From the NCBI RefSeq assembly GCF_004016445.2, contig NZ_SADT02000005.1:310001-374000 (forward strand): a stretch of 64,000 nucleotides of DNA. Reading direction: 5' to 3'. This stretch comes from Mesorhizobium sp. M2E.F.Ca.ET.219.01.1.1. GTDB taxonomy: Bacteria > Pseudomonadota > Alphaproteobacteria > Rhizobiales > Rhizobiaceae. Shown here one piece after another: positions 26,637 through 34,301 of the stretch. The notes under the pieces were generated by a model. It did no database searches. It was not told the DNA's origin and saw nothing but the letters and a program-made list of their open reading frames with translations. Positions within the stretch are counted from its first letter, which is position 1; each line of letters begins with the position of its first letter. The position numbers and the translations under genes are program-made.

Positions 26637-27869
26637 TCAGACCCCCGCCTGCTGGCGCTGGCGCCTGAGATGCGGCGGCATCTCGGCATAGACGCCCTCG
26701 AACATGTCGCGGGTCGACGGCTTGCCGCCGGCATGCAGCGTGCCGTGGCCCTCGGCCTCCTTCTGCGCGGCGATCACCGTCTCGAGGATCTCGGCCTCCG
26801 CCTGGGTGTGGCGATCCTCGGACCAGACGCCCTTCTGGATCAGGTGGTTCTTCAGCCGGATGACCGGATCGCCGAGCGGCCAGGCGTCGGATTCGGCCTT
26901 CGGCCGGTAGGCCGACGGATCATCCGACGTCGAATGCGCGCCGGCGCGGTAGGTGACATATTCGACCAGCGTCGGCCCGAGATTGGCGCGCGCCCGCTCC
27001 GCCGCCCATTTCGCTACGGCATGCACCGCGAGATAGTCATTGCCGTCGACGCGCAGCGAAGGAATGCCGAAGCCGAGCCCCCGCGCGGCGAACGTGCCGG
27101 AGCCGCCGCGCGCGATGCCCTGGAAAGTCGAGATCGCCCACTGGTTGTTGACCACGTTGAGCACGACAGGAGCCTTGTAGGTCGAGGCGAAGACCAGCGC
27201 CGCGTGAAAATCGGACTCCGCCGTCGAGCCGTCGCCGATCCAGGCGGCGGCGATGCGCGAATCGTTGGAGATCGCCGAGGCCATCGCCCAGCCGACCGCC
27301 TGGATATATTGCGTCGCTAGATTGCCCGAAATCGAGAAGAAACCGTGCTCCTTCGAGGAATACATGACCGGCAGTTGTCGGCCCTTCAGCGGATCGGCCT
27401 CGTTGGAATAGATCTGGTTCATCATCGTGACCATCGGATAGCCGTCGGCGATGAGAAGCCCGGCTTGCCGGTAGGTCGGGAAATTCATGTCGCCCGGCTG
27501 AAGCGCCTTGCGGAACGCGCAGCTCACTGCTTCTTCGCCGAGATGCTGCATATAGAAGGAGGTCTTGCCCTGGCGCTGCGCCATCTGCATGCGCGCGTCG
27601 AAGGTCCGAAGCGTCATCATGTGGCGCAGGCCTTCCAGCAGTTCCTGGTCGCTGAGCAGCCCCGCCCACGGCCCGACCGCTTCGCCGGCGCGGTTGAGCA
27701 CGCGGATGATGGAGAAAGCCATGTCGCGGATGGTGCGCGGATCGACGTCGATCTCGGGACGCGGCACCGAGCCGGCCTTCGGGATAGTCACATTCGAGAA
27801 GTCGGGCGTGCCGCCGGGCCGCACCTCCGGCTCCGGCACATGAAAGCGCAACATTCCAGCATCGGCCAT
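26637..27869 (-). CDS. bkdA1: Branched-chain 2-oxoacid dehydrogenase E1 alpha subunit
   Basis: 410 aa. The thiamine-diphosphate/Mg motif is seen in AAWIGDGSTAESDFHAALVF and VVNNQWAIST; the loop YRAGAHSTSDDPSAYRP corresponds to the phosphorylation-loop region diagnostic of branched-chain (rather than pyruvate) E1 alpha. It carries out the decarboxylation step of valine/leucine/isoleucine catabolism together with the beta subunit. First gene of the operon; GGAGG lies about 10 bp upstream of ATG 27869. A frame to 27911 is open but has no better start. No regulator (BkdR) lies immediately upstream. Confidence 0.94.
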   Translation of the reverse strand: MADAGMLRFHVPEPEVRPGGTPDFSNVTIPKAGSVPRPEIDVDPRTIRDMAFSIIRVLNRAGEAVGPWAGLLSDQELLEGLRHMMTLRTFDARMQMAQRQGKTSFYMQHLGEEAVSCAFRKALQPGDMNFPTYRQAGLLIADGYPMVTMMNQIYSNEADPLKGRQLPVMYSSKEHGFFSISGNLATQYIQAVGWAMASAISNDSRIAAAWIGDGSTAESDFHAALVFASTYKAPVVLNVVNNQWAISTFQGIARGGSGTFAARGLGFGIPSLRVDGNDYLAVHAVAKWAAERARANLGPTLVEYVTYRAGAHSTSDDPSAYRPKAESDAWPLGDPVIRLKNHLIQKGVWSEDRHTQAEAEILETVIAAQKEAEGHGTLHAGGKPSTRDMFEGVYAEMPPHLRRQRQQAGV

Positions 27870-28128
27870 GAGCTCACATCCTCCAATGTTGCCGGTGCGA
27901 TCTTTGCACATCCGCGCCGCCAGACCAGTGCCAATACGCCGGGTCTGCGCGCGGCCTTCCTCCCCGGCGTCGGCCTCGGCAAGCCGATGCGCCGCGCAGG
28001 CTCAAGATGCAGATATGGCGACGAAATTTCTTGTCGATGTTTTCGCGCCCCGCGCAATTTGGCGGAAGTTTGCGGGGTGGTTGCTGTCAGAAAAGGTAAG
28101 TGGGATATGCGCGGCGCCGAAGCAGCTA

Positions 28129-28173
28129 ATCTCCCCCCTCGTGGAGGAGATGCCCGGCAGGGCAGAGGGGGGC
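28129..28173. repeat. R2 repeat, single arm
   Basis: ATCTCCCCCCTCGTGGAGGA followed by GATGCCCGGCAGGGCAGAGG matches one arm of the R2 pairs at 20469-20630 and 31487-31747. The partner arm is absent; an R1 element starts 22 bp later. Confidence 0.75.
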
Positions 28174-28194
28174 GTGACAGAACGCTACAGTGCG

Positions 28195-28358
28195 GTCGTC
28201 ATTCTAGGGCGGAGCAAGGAGCGAAGCGACGCGCGCAGACCCTAGAATCCATGCCATGACGTTAAGGCGTCTCGGCAGTTACAGAATATCCTGCAACCTT
28301 GCGCTCCTCGGCAGAAGTTCCGGCATGGATTCTCGGGTCAAGCCCGAGAATGACGAAG
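28195..28358. repeat. R1 inverted-repeat element, copy 3
   Basis: A full left arm (GTCATTCTAGGGCGGAGCAA then GGAGCGAAGCGACGCGCGC) and a short right arm ending GGGTCAAGCCCGAGAATGAC, with a diverged centre. Lies upstream of holA. Confidence 0.83.
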
Positions 28359-28414
28359 AGAGGCCCGCCACTTCGCCGTTCACTCCGACCCCGCCTCATG
28401 CTAACTCACCCCGC

Positions 28415-29458
28415 ATGACACAGAAGAAAGGAAACGAGGTCGATTCGTGGCTGGCGAAGCCGGATCCCTCCATGGGAATCGTTCTGCTTTACGGTCCCGA
28501 TCGCGGCCTTGTCGCCGAGCGTGCAAAAGCCTTCGCCGTGAAAACTGGCTTGCCTCTGGATGACCCGTTCTCCGTGGTCAAGCTCGACGGCGCGGAGGTT
28601 GACCGCGATGAGGGCCGGCTGCTCGACGAGGCGCGCACGGTGCCGATGTTTTCCGACCGGCGGCTGCTTTGGGTGCGCAATGCCAGCGGCCAGAAGGCGC
28701 TGGCCGACGACATCAAGGCGCTGACCGCCGAACCCGCGCGCGACGCAATCATCCTCATCGAGGCCGGCGACCTGAAGAAGGGCACGGGTCTGCGGGCCAT
28801 CGTCGAGGCCGCCGGCAACGCCATCGCCTTGCCCTGCTATGCCGACGAGGCCCGCGACCTGGATTCGGTGATCGACGACGAGCTGCGCAAGGCGGGCATG
28901 TCGATGACGCTGGACGCCCGCCAGACGCTGCGCCGCAATCTCGGCGGTGACCGCCTCGCCTCGCGCGGTGAGATCGAGAAGCTGGTGCTTTACGCGCATG
29001 GCCGCAAGGAGATCGGCATCGACGACATCAACGCGCTGTCGGGCGATGTCTCCGGCGCGTCCTTCGACGCCGCGGTCGACGCCATGCTGGACGGCAAGGT
29101 CGGCGATTTCGACATCGCCTTCACCCGTCATTGCCAGTCCGGCGGCCATCCGTTCCTGGTGCTGTCCTCGGCGATGCGGCAATTGCAGGCGATCCAGGCG
29201 ATGCGCGGCCAAATGGAGAGCGGCGGCCGCAACGCCGCCTCGGTCGTTGCCGGCGCCCGCCCACCGGTTTTCTTTTCCCGCCGCAAGCTGGTGGAAAAGA
29301 CCCTGGAGCGCTGGAACGTCGAGGCGCTCGGCCGCGCGCTCGGCCGGCTGCAGACGGCGGTGCTGCAAACCCGCAAGCGGCCGGATCTATCGGAAGCGCT
29401 GGCACGGCAGGCACTGCTGGGGATCGCAATCGAGAGCGCGAGGCTGGGGCAGAGGTAA
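28415..29458 (+). CDS. holA: DNA polymerase III delta subunit
   Basis: 347 aa, the normal size for HolA (about 340-350). Recognisable features: VLLYGPDRGLVAERAKAF near the N-terminus, PMFSDRRLLWVRN, RDAIILIEAGDLKKGTGLR and the C-terminal clamp-loader collar region (FFSRRKLVEKTLERWNVEAL). It opens the beta sliding clamp during loading. ATG 28415 is chosen since upstream in-frame sequence is repeat. It faces the parB gene across a 2.4-kb interval; its last 40 bp or so are duplicated near 31445-31488, which suggests an insertion next to it. Confidence 0.9.
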   Translation: MTQKKGNEVDSWLAKPDPSMGIVLLYGPDRGLVAERAKAFAVKTGLPLDDPFSVVKLDGAEVDRDEGRLLDEARTVPMFSDRRLLWVRNASGQKALADDIKALTAEPARDAIILIEAGDLKKGTGLRAIVEAAGNAIALPCYADEARDLDSVIDDELRKAGMSMTLDARQTLRRNLGGDRLASRGEIEKLVLYAHGRKEIGIDDINALSGDVSGASFDAAVDAMLDGKVGDFDIAFTRHCQSGGHPFLVLSSAMRQLQAIQAMRGQMESGGRNAASVVAGARPPVFFSRRKLVEKTLERWNVEALGRALGRLQTAVLQTRKRPDLSEALARQALLGIAIESARLGQR

Positions 29459-29471
29459 GGCGAGTAGCCGA
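29429..29471 (+). repeat. Direct repeat A (holA 3' end), copy 1
   Basis: ATCGAGAGCGCG, GGGGCAGAGGTA and TAGCCGA occur here, spanning the holA stop codon, and again in the same order at 31445-31488, about 2,017 bp away. In copy 2 the frame still reads IAIESAR, as in HolA. Confidence 0.8.
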
Positions 29472-29508
29472 CGTGGCGGCCAGCCCCTCAGCGTGGTAGT
29501 CTTGCGGC

Positions 29509-29751
29509 ATGAGGGGTTTTACTCGGCAGAAAATTGCGAACTTTGCAGGAACATGTGCTGGATGTGCGCTTACGTCCGCCGTGGTGACAGCCGTTGGCTA
29601 TTGCGTCCTGTGGCCAAACCATGCCGTGCCCCGGTGGGTCAATTTTTTGAGCGGTTTTTTCGGGTTGTTGATTGCTATCACCATCGTCATTCCTACCCTT
29701 GAGCGGGTTGGCGCGATCCGTCGGGGAAGACCCGACAGTCTGGATCGGTGA
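29509..29751 (+). CDS. Small membrane protein of unknown function
   Basis: 80 aa with two hydrophobic stretches (CAGCALTSAVVTAVGYCVLW and FLSGFFGLLIAITIVIPTL) and a basic C-terminus. The AT-richer, atypical codon use compared with its neighbours suggests recent arrival, consistent with the duplicated flanking sequences. No family recognised; the ribosome-binding site is weak. It might not be expressed. Confidence 0.5.
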   Translation: MRGFTRQKIANFAGTCAGCALTSAVVTAVGYCVLWPNHAVPRWVNFLSGFFGLLIAITIVIPTLERVGAIRRGRPDSLDR

Positions 29752-29777
29752 CAGTTGCATCGCGCGAGCGGCAGGCT

Positions 29778-29806
29778 CTTTCTCGCGTCTATCACCAATA
29801 TATCAG
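29778..29806 (+). repeat. Direct repeat B, copy 1
   Basis: CTTTCTCG followed by TATCACCAATATATCAG; the same two blocks recur at 31802-31828 downstream of parB. The offset (about 2,022 bp) is nearly the same as for repeat A. Confidence 0.8.
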
Positions 29807-29825
29807 TTTAGACTTCCGTCCCCGC

Positions 29826-30599
29826 TCAGTTCATGATCATCGCGTCCATCGGCTGGAAGGTCGGCAGCGCCTGTGGAAAGACCAGCACCGCCGCGCCGTA
29901 AAGAAGCAGGGCGACACCCGACACCTTTGCGATCCGCTCTCCATACGGGAAGGTCTTCTCGGCAAACACCAGCAGCGTGACCACGGACATTGCGGCCACG
30001 TTCATGATCCCGAGCGGAAAAAGCGTGAGGAACAACAGCCAGCAGCAGCCCAGGCAGAAGAGCCCATGCCGCAGGCCCATGCGCACCGCTCCCCATTGCC
30101 CATCGCGCCACGAGGTCAGGATGAAACCGATCGGCGAGCGGCATTTGGCCAGACAAAGATCTTTCAGCGGGGAGAGTTGGTAGACGCCCGCGGTCATCAG
30201 CAGCGCGCCGCCGATGCGCGCGGCCGTCGCGGCGGACAATCCCGCACGCCCGGCAAGCATCTCCGCGCCCGCCCCGCCGGCAAAAGCGAGAACGCCCGTC
30301 GCCGCCCAGACCAGCATGTAGCCGGCCACGAAAACCCAGGTCGACACGAAGGCCTGGCCGCGCCCTCGCTTGCCGCTCTGCACCTGGTGAAACGTCAGGA
30401 TCATGGGCGCGGCCGCCGGAAACATCATGGCGATCATCATGATCAGCCAGACGGCAAGAAACAGCGCGGCGGTCATGCCCATGGTGGGTGTGTACATGTC
30501 CATGCCGGTCTGCCGCCAGACAAGCAGAGCCCACCACGCCGCCGCGGCCGCGGCGACCAGCAACGCGAGAATGATGTTTCGCTGCAGCGTCAGCGGCAT
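29826..30599 (-). CDS. DUF2182 membrane protein (putative metal-binding)
   Basis: 257 aa with about six transmembrane helices. Family hallmarks: a Met-rich segment LIMMIAMMFPAAAPMILTF, AGYMLVWA, YQLSPLKDLCLAKCRSP with a C-x3-C pair, and GLFCLGCCWLLF. It is encoded 25 bp downstream of a DUF1326 gene, a pairing I recognise from many proteobacterial genomes. The Met/Cys/His composition suggests copper or other soft-metal handling in the inner membrane, but no biochemical function is established to my knowledge. It belongs to the block flanked by direct repeats A and B. Confidence 0.85.
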   Translation of the reverse strand: MPLTLQRNIILALLVAAAAAAWWALLVWRQTGMDMYTPTMGMTAALFLAVWLIMMIAMMFPAAAPMILTFHQVQSGKRGRGQAFVSTWVFVAGYMLVWAATGVLAFAGGAGAEMLAGRAGLSAATAARIGGALLMTAGVYQLSPLKDLCLAKCRSPIGFILTSWRDGQWGAVRMGLRHGLFCLGCCWLLFLTLFPLGIMNVAAMSVVTLLVFAEKTFPYGERIAKVSGVALLLYGAAVLVFPQALPTFQPMDAMIMN

Positions 30600-30624
30600 G
30601 AGCGGTCCGTTCTTCTGCCAGGCG

Positions 30625-31251
30625 CTAGTGCTGGCCGGACCAGTTGATCGGCGCGTAATGCCCGTTGCGGCGGGAATTGTCCCAACTCATGCCATGATCG
30701 CTGAAGGTGCTGCCTGCGGCCCCCATCGCCAGACCGAGCCAGTCGGGATTGACGGGATGGCCGGTGGCCGCCCACATCTCGCCGTCCTCGCGCATGGTCG
30801 GCAGCGGTTCGACCGCCAGCTGCGCCACGCCGGCAATCGCCGCCGACCTTTTCTTGCCATCTATCCGATAGTCTATCGGAACCTTCCTGGCGCCGAGATT
30901 CGTGCCGATCATCGGCGCCAACACCGCCATCGGACCGCCCGCGCCGCCGGTGAAGATCGCGCCCAGTGCTTCCGTTTGCCGGTCATCGGCGCGTTCGTCG
31001 ATATAGGCCGCAGCCGTCCAATTGCCTTCCGCCATCGGGCCTGGCGTGTGCGCAACCATAGCGACGTTGAGCCCATCCAGTCGAACGTCGCCGTAATTGC
31101 CCTTGTCGATATGAAAGACCAAGGCGACATCGCAAACGCCTTGCGTCGGCCTCGATGTCAACTGCGCATTGGTGGACATCAAGCAAGGACATACGACATC
31201 GCAGCTGCAGTTTTCGAAGTAGCTTCCGGACAATTGCCAACTGGTCGCCAT
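30625..31251 (-). CDS. DUF1326 protein with N-terminal C-x-C-x3-C-x-C motif
   Basis: 208 aa, no signal peptide or membrane helix. The N-terminal motif SYFENCSCDVVCPCL carries four closely spaced cysteines suited to metal or cluster binding; family members share the WxLxGxYxENCxCxxxCPC pattern. Other features are EALGAIFTGGAGGPMAVLAP and the C-terminal WDNSRRNGHYAPINWSG. ATG 31251 was chosen because GGGAGGTG precedes it; a GTG at 31257 is possible. First gene of a two-gene operon with the DUF2182 membrane protein, with which it may form a metal-delivery or metal-resistance unit. Confidence 0.85.
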   Translation of the reverse strand: MATSWQLSGSYFENCSCDVVCPCLMSTNAQLTSRPTQGVCDVALVFHIDKGNYGDVRLDGLNVAMVAHTPGPMAEGNWTAAAYIDERADDRQTEALGAIFTGGAGGPMAVLAPMIGTNLGARKVPIDYRIDGKKRSAAIAGVAQLAVEPLPTMREDGEMWAATGHPVNPDWLGLAMGAAGSTFSDHGMSWDNSRRNGHYAPINWSGQH

Positions 31252-31444
31252 TTTCACCTCCCGGCTCTGTCAGGCGGGTCGGCTCGGATCGCTTTGGCGA
31301 GGTGGCGCCGCTCATATCGTGGAAGCGGCAAATAGCCCGACATCGCGACTGCTCGGCACGCCAGGGCATATAGTTTAGTTGTCTCTAATGAGGTTACGCC
31401 GATGCCCGGCACTGTCAAGCCAAGGCCCGGGCGCTGGCATTGCG

Positions 31445-31488
31445 ATCGAGAGCGCGCGAGATTGGGGCAGAGGTAGGCGGTTAGCCGA
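31445..31488 (+). repeat. Direct repeat A, copy 2 (relic of holA 3' end)
   Basis: ATCGAGAGCGCG, GGGGCAGAGGTA and TAGCCGA in the same order and spacing as at the true holA end (29429-29471). The reading frame would give IAIESARDWGRGR then stop, compared with IAIESARLGQR in HolA. This is a diverged second copy, not a gene. Confidence 0.8.
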
Positions 31489-31747
31489 TCTCCTCCCATG
31501 TGGGGGAGATGTCCGGCAGGACAGAGGGGGGCGCTGTCCCGCCGGCGTATCGGGTCTTTGGCCTTGACCTCCCGATGATCCGGGCCATCACTTCTGTCGA
31601 CGGGCGCATGCGCGAATTTCTGCCTCCGCTACAATGGCTTAATGTCCCCGCATGTCCCCTGTTCATTGTTTCACCGGAGAGATGATGGCGCTCGGTCGCG
31701 CCCCCCTCTGCCCTGCCGGGCATCTCCCCCACAAGGGGGGAGATCAG
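31487..31747. repeat. R2 inverted-repeat pair
   Basis: The left arm is ATCTCCTCCCATGTGGGGGA then GATGTCCGGCAGGACAGAGG (31488-31530); the right arm is its inverse, CCCCCCTCTGCCCTGCCGGG then CATCTCCCCCACAAGGGGGG (31701-31742). About 160 bp lies between them. Confidence 0.83.
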
Positions 31748-31777
31748 CAGCTTCGTCGCCTTCGCCAATGATCCGAC

Positions 31778-31805
31778 AAAAAAAGCCAGCGTAACGCCAG
31801 CCTTT
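31778..31805 (-). terminator. Rho-independent terminator of parB
   Basis: On the minus strand AAAGGCTGGCG-TTA-CGCTGGCTTT forms a stem of about 11 bp (with G-U pairs) and is followed directly by a run of T. It lies about 85 bp after the parB stop. Confidence 0.8.
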
Positions 31806-31828
31806 CTCGTTTATCACCAATATATCAG
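31802..31828 (+). repeat. Direct repeat B, copy 2
   Basis: CTTTCTCG and TATCACCAATATATCAG match 29778-29806. It lies immediately beyond the parB terminator, so copy 2 is probably the ancestral location. Confidence 0.78.
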
Positions 31829-31888
31829 GCATATCCAGCGTTCAGCCAAAACCTCAGCTATAGCCAAATACCGTTATGCCGCAGCCGC

Positions 31889-32782
<894 letters not shown>

Positions 32783-32844
32783 TATACTGTCCAGATCGTT
32801 TCGGAATCGAATCGGCTAATTAACCAAGGCTGGCGGATTGTGGC

Positions 32845-33642
32845 TCAGGCGGCGCGCAGTTTGCGCTCGCGGCGGATCACCTCGGAGGCGAGCTGCAGAT
32901 AGGCCTGGCTGCCCGAGCACTTCAGGTCGTACAGGATCGCCGGCTTGCCGTAGGACGGCGCTTCCGAGACCCGCACATTGCGCGGGATGATCGTCTCATA
33001 GACCTTGTCGCCCATATGGGTGCGCACATCCTGCACCACCTGGTTGGCGAGGTTGTTGCGCCCGTCATACATGGTGAGCACGATGCCCTGGATGGTGAGG
33101 TCCGGATTGATCGTGCCGCGCACCTGCTCGACCGTCTCCAGCAATTGGCTGAGACCTTCAAGCGCGAAGAACTCGCATTGCAGCGGCACGAGAACGGAAT
33201 CGGCTGCCGCCATTGAATTCAAAGTCAAAAGATTGAGCGAGGGCGGGCAGTCGATCAGCACATAGCCGAACGGCGCCGAACGTTCTGCCGCGGCGCGCAG
33301 CGCATTGCGCAGCCTGAGCACCCGGTCGGGCGCGGAGGCGATCTCCATCTCGATGCCGAGCAGGTCGAGCGTCGAAGGCACAATGGACAGACCCGGCACC
33401 GCCGTCGGCACGGCGGCAGCTTCCAGATCGAGCTCGCCGGTGAGCACGTCATAGGACGAGACCGTGCGGTCCTTGCGGTCGATGCCGAGCCCGGTGCTGG
33501 CATTGCCCTGCGGGTCGAGGTCGACGATCAGCACCCGCTCGCCGATCGCGGCCAGGGCCGTCGCCAGATTGATGGCCGTCGTCGTCTTACCGACGCCACC
33601 TTTCTGGTTGGCAACAGTGATGATACGCGGTGCTGTGCTCAT
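32845..33642 (-). CDS. parA: Chromosome-partitioning ATPase ParA
   Basis: 265 aa. Deviant Walker A KGGVGKTTTAINLA near the N-terminus, Walker A' region VLIVDLDPQGNAS and Walker B VLIDCPPSLNLLT. ParA binds DNA non-specifically as an ATP dimer and is released by ParB, moving the origin region. ATG 33642 starts at MSTAPRIITVANQKGG; an alternative ATG at 33663 overlaps the rsmG stop as ATGA and would add 7 residues, so it cannot be excluded. Codirectional with mnmE-mnmG-rsmG. Confidence 0.94.
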   Translation of the reverse strand: MSTAPRIITVANQKGGVGKTTTAINLATALAAIGERVLIVDLDPQGNASTGLGIDRKDRTVSSYDVLTGELDLEAAAVPTAVPGLSIVPSTLDLLGIEMEIASAPDRVLRLRNALRAAAERSAPFGYVLIDCPPSLNLLTLNSMAAADSVLVPLQCEFFALEGLSQLLETVEQVRGTINPDLTIQGIVLTMYDGRNNLANQVVQDVRTHMGDKVYETIIPRNVRVSEAPSYGKPAILYDLKCSGSQAYLQLASEVIRRERKLRAA

Positions 33643-33659
33643 GGGCCTATGCCAGTAAT

Positions 33660-34301
33660 TCATTGCTGTTTCGCCGGGCGCAAGTCGCTGATTTGGAGGA
33701 TGACGCCATGGGGGTCGGTCATGCTCGAATGTTCTACCAGATCGAAGGCCCAGCGGTGAGTGCTTTCTTCCACTTCTGCCCGGTAATCCCGGCCTTTGTG
33801 GAAAAGCGCCCGCGCCCCTTTGGTCAGCCACGGCGCGGCCAGATCGAGCAGGTCAGGGAGCGCGGCCAGCGCCCGCGCCGTGACGATTTCAGGAGCAGGA
33901 ACAAGCGGATAGCTGTCATCGATGCGCTTCGCCAGGACCCGCGCCGGCAAATCGAATTGGCCCACGATAGACTGCAGGAACGAGGCCTTCTTGCGGTTGC
34001 TTTCGACCAGGTCGATCGAGGCGCCGGGACGCTCTTTAAGCAGGAAGCCGAGCACCAATCCGGGAAATCCGCCGCCTGAGCCAAGATCGACCCAGCGTGT
34101 GGCAGTGGGCGCGATTCGCGCAAGCTGGGCGCTGTCCAGGATGTGGCGCCGCCAGACGTCGTCCAGCGTCGACGGCGCCGCCAGATTGATGCTGCGGTTC
34201 CATTTCAGGAACAGCTTTTCAAAGGCCCGCAGCCGCTCGAATGTTTCACGTGAAACCGGACCCGCTGCTTTCTGCAGATCCGCCCAGCTATCCGCGCTCA
34301 C
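33660..34301 (-). CDS. rsmG: 16S rRNA (guanine-N7)-methyltransferase RsmG (GidB)
   Basis: 213 aa. SAM-binding motif WVDLGSGGGFPGLVLGFLL is intact, and SLNLAA-like NRSINLAAPSTLDDVWRRHI (NLxxxxxxxxxWxRHIxDS) is diagnostic for GidB. It methylates G527 of 16S rRNA. The GTG start at 34301 overlaps the mnmG stop as GTGA. A parS-like site (34242-34257) is embedded in its 5' coding sequence. Confidence 0.94.
   Translation of the reverse strand: MSADSWADLQKAAGPVSRETFERLRAFEKLFLKWNRSINLAAPSTLDDVWRRHILDSAQLARIAPTATRWVDLGSGGGFPGLVLGFLLKERPGASIDLVESNRKKASFLQSIVGQFDLPARVLAKRIDDSYPLVPAPEIVTARALAALPDLLDLAAPWLTKGARALFHKGRDYRAEVEESTHRWAFDLVEHSSMTDPHGVILQISDLRPAKQQ
34242..34257. promoter_or_regulatory. parS-like site within rsmG
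   Basis: TGTTTCACGTGAAACC matches the widely conserved parS sequence TGTTTCACGTGAAACA at 15 of 16 positions. It lies inside coding sequence, about 1.5 kb from parB. Confidence 0.85.

Larger units (their letters stand above)
27870..28414. other. Intergenic region between divergent bkd operon and holA
   Basis: 545 bp. Nearest to bkdA1 is unique sequence with an AT-richer stretch (about 28010-28060) that could hold the bkd promoter; I see no convincing hexamers. From 28129 it is occupied by a single-arm R2 repeat and a full R1 element, ending about 55 bp before holA. No credible protein-coding frame. Confidence 0.6.
31252..31888. other. Intergenic region with repeat A/B copies and R2 pair
   Basis: 637 bp between the DUF1326 start and the parB stop. 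In order: promoter side of the DUF1326 operon; a truncated copy of the holA tail (31445-31488); an R2 arm (31487-31540); about 160 bp of unassigned sequence; the inverse R2 arm (31701-31747); the parB terminator (31778-31805); repeat B copy 2 (31802-31828). No credible gene. Confidence 0.75.

Noticed and set aside
28256..28414. N-terminal extension of HolA from a TTG at 28256
   Set aside because: The extension translates an R1 repeat; homology-like sequence begins after ATG 28415.
29429..29471. holA tail repeat as an integrase attachment site
   Set aside because: No integrase or recombinase gene lies between the repeats, and the second repeat pair at the same offset fits homologous integration or duplication better.
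29803..30537. Overlapping 244-aa frame within the DUF2182 gene
   Set aside because: Arg-rich frame-shifted shadow; the 29826-30599 frame has the membrane helices and family motifs.
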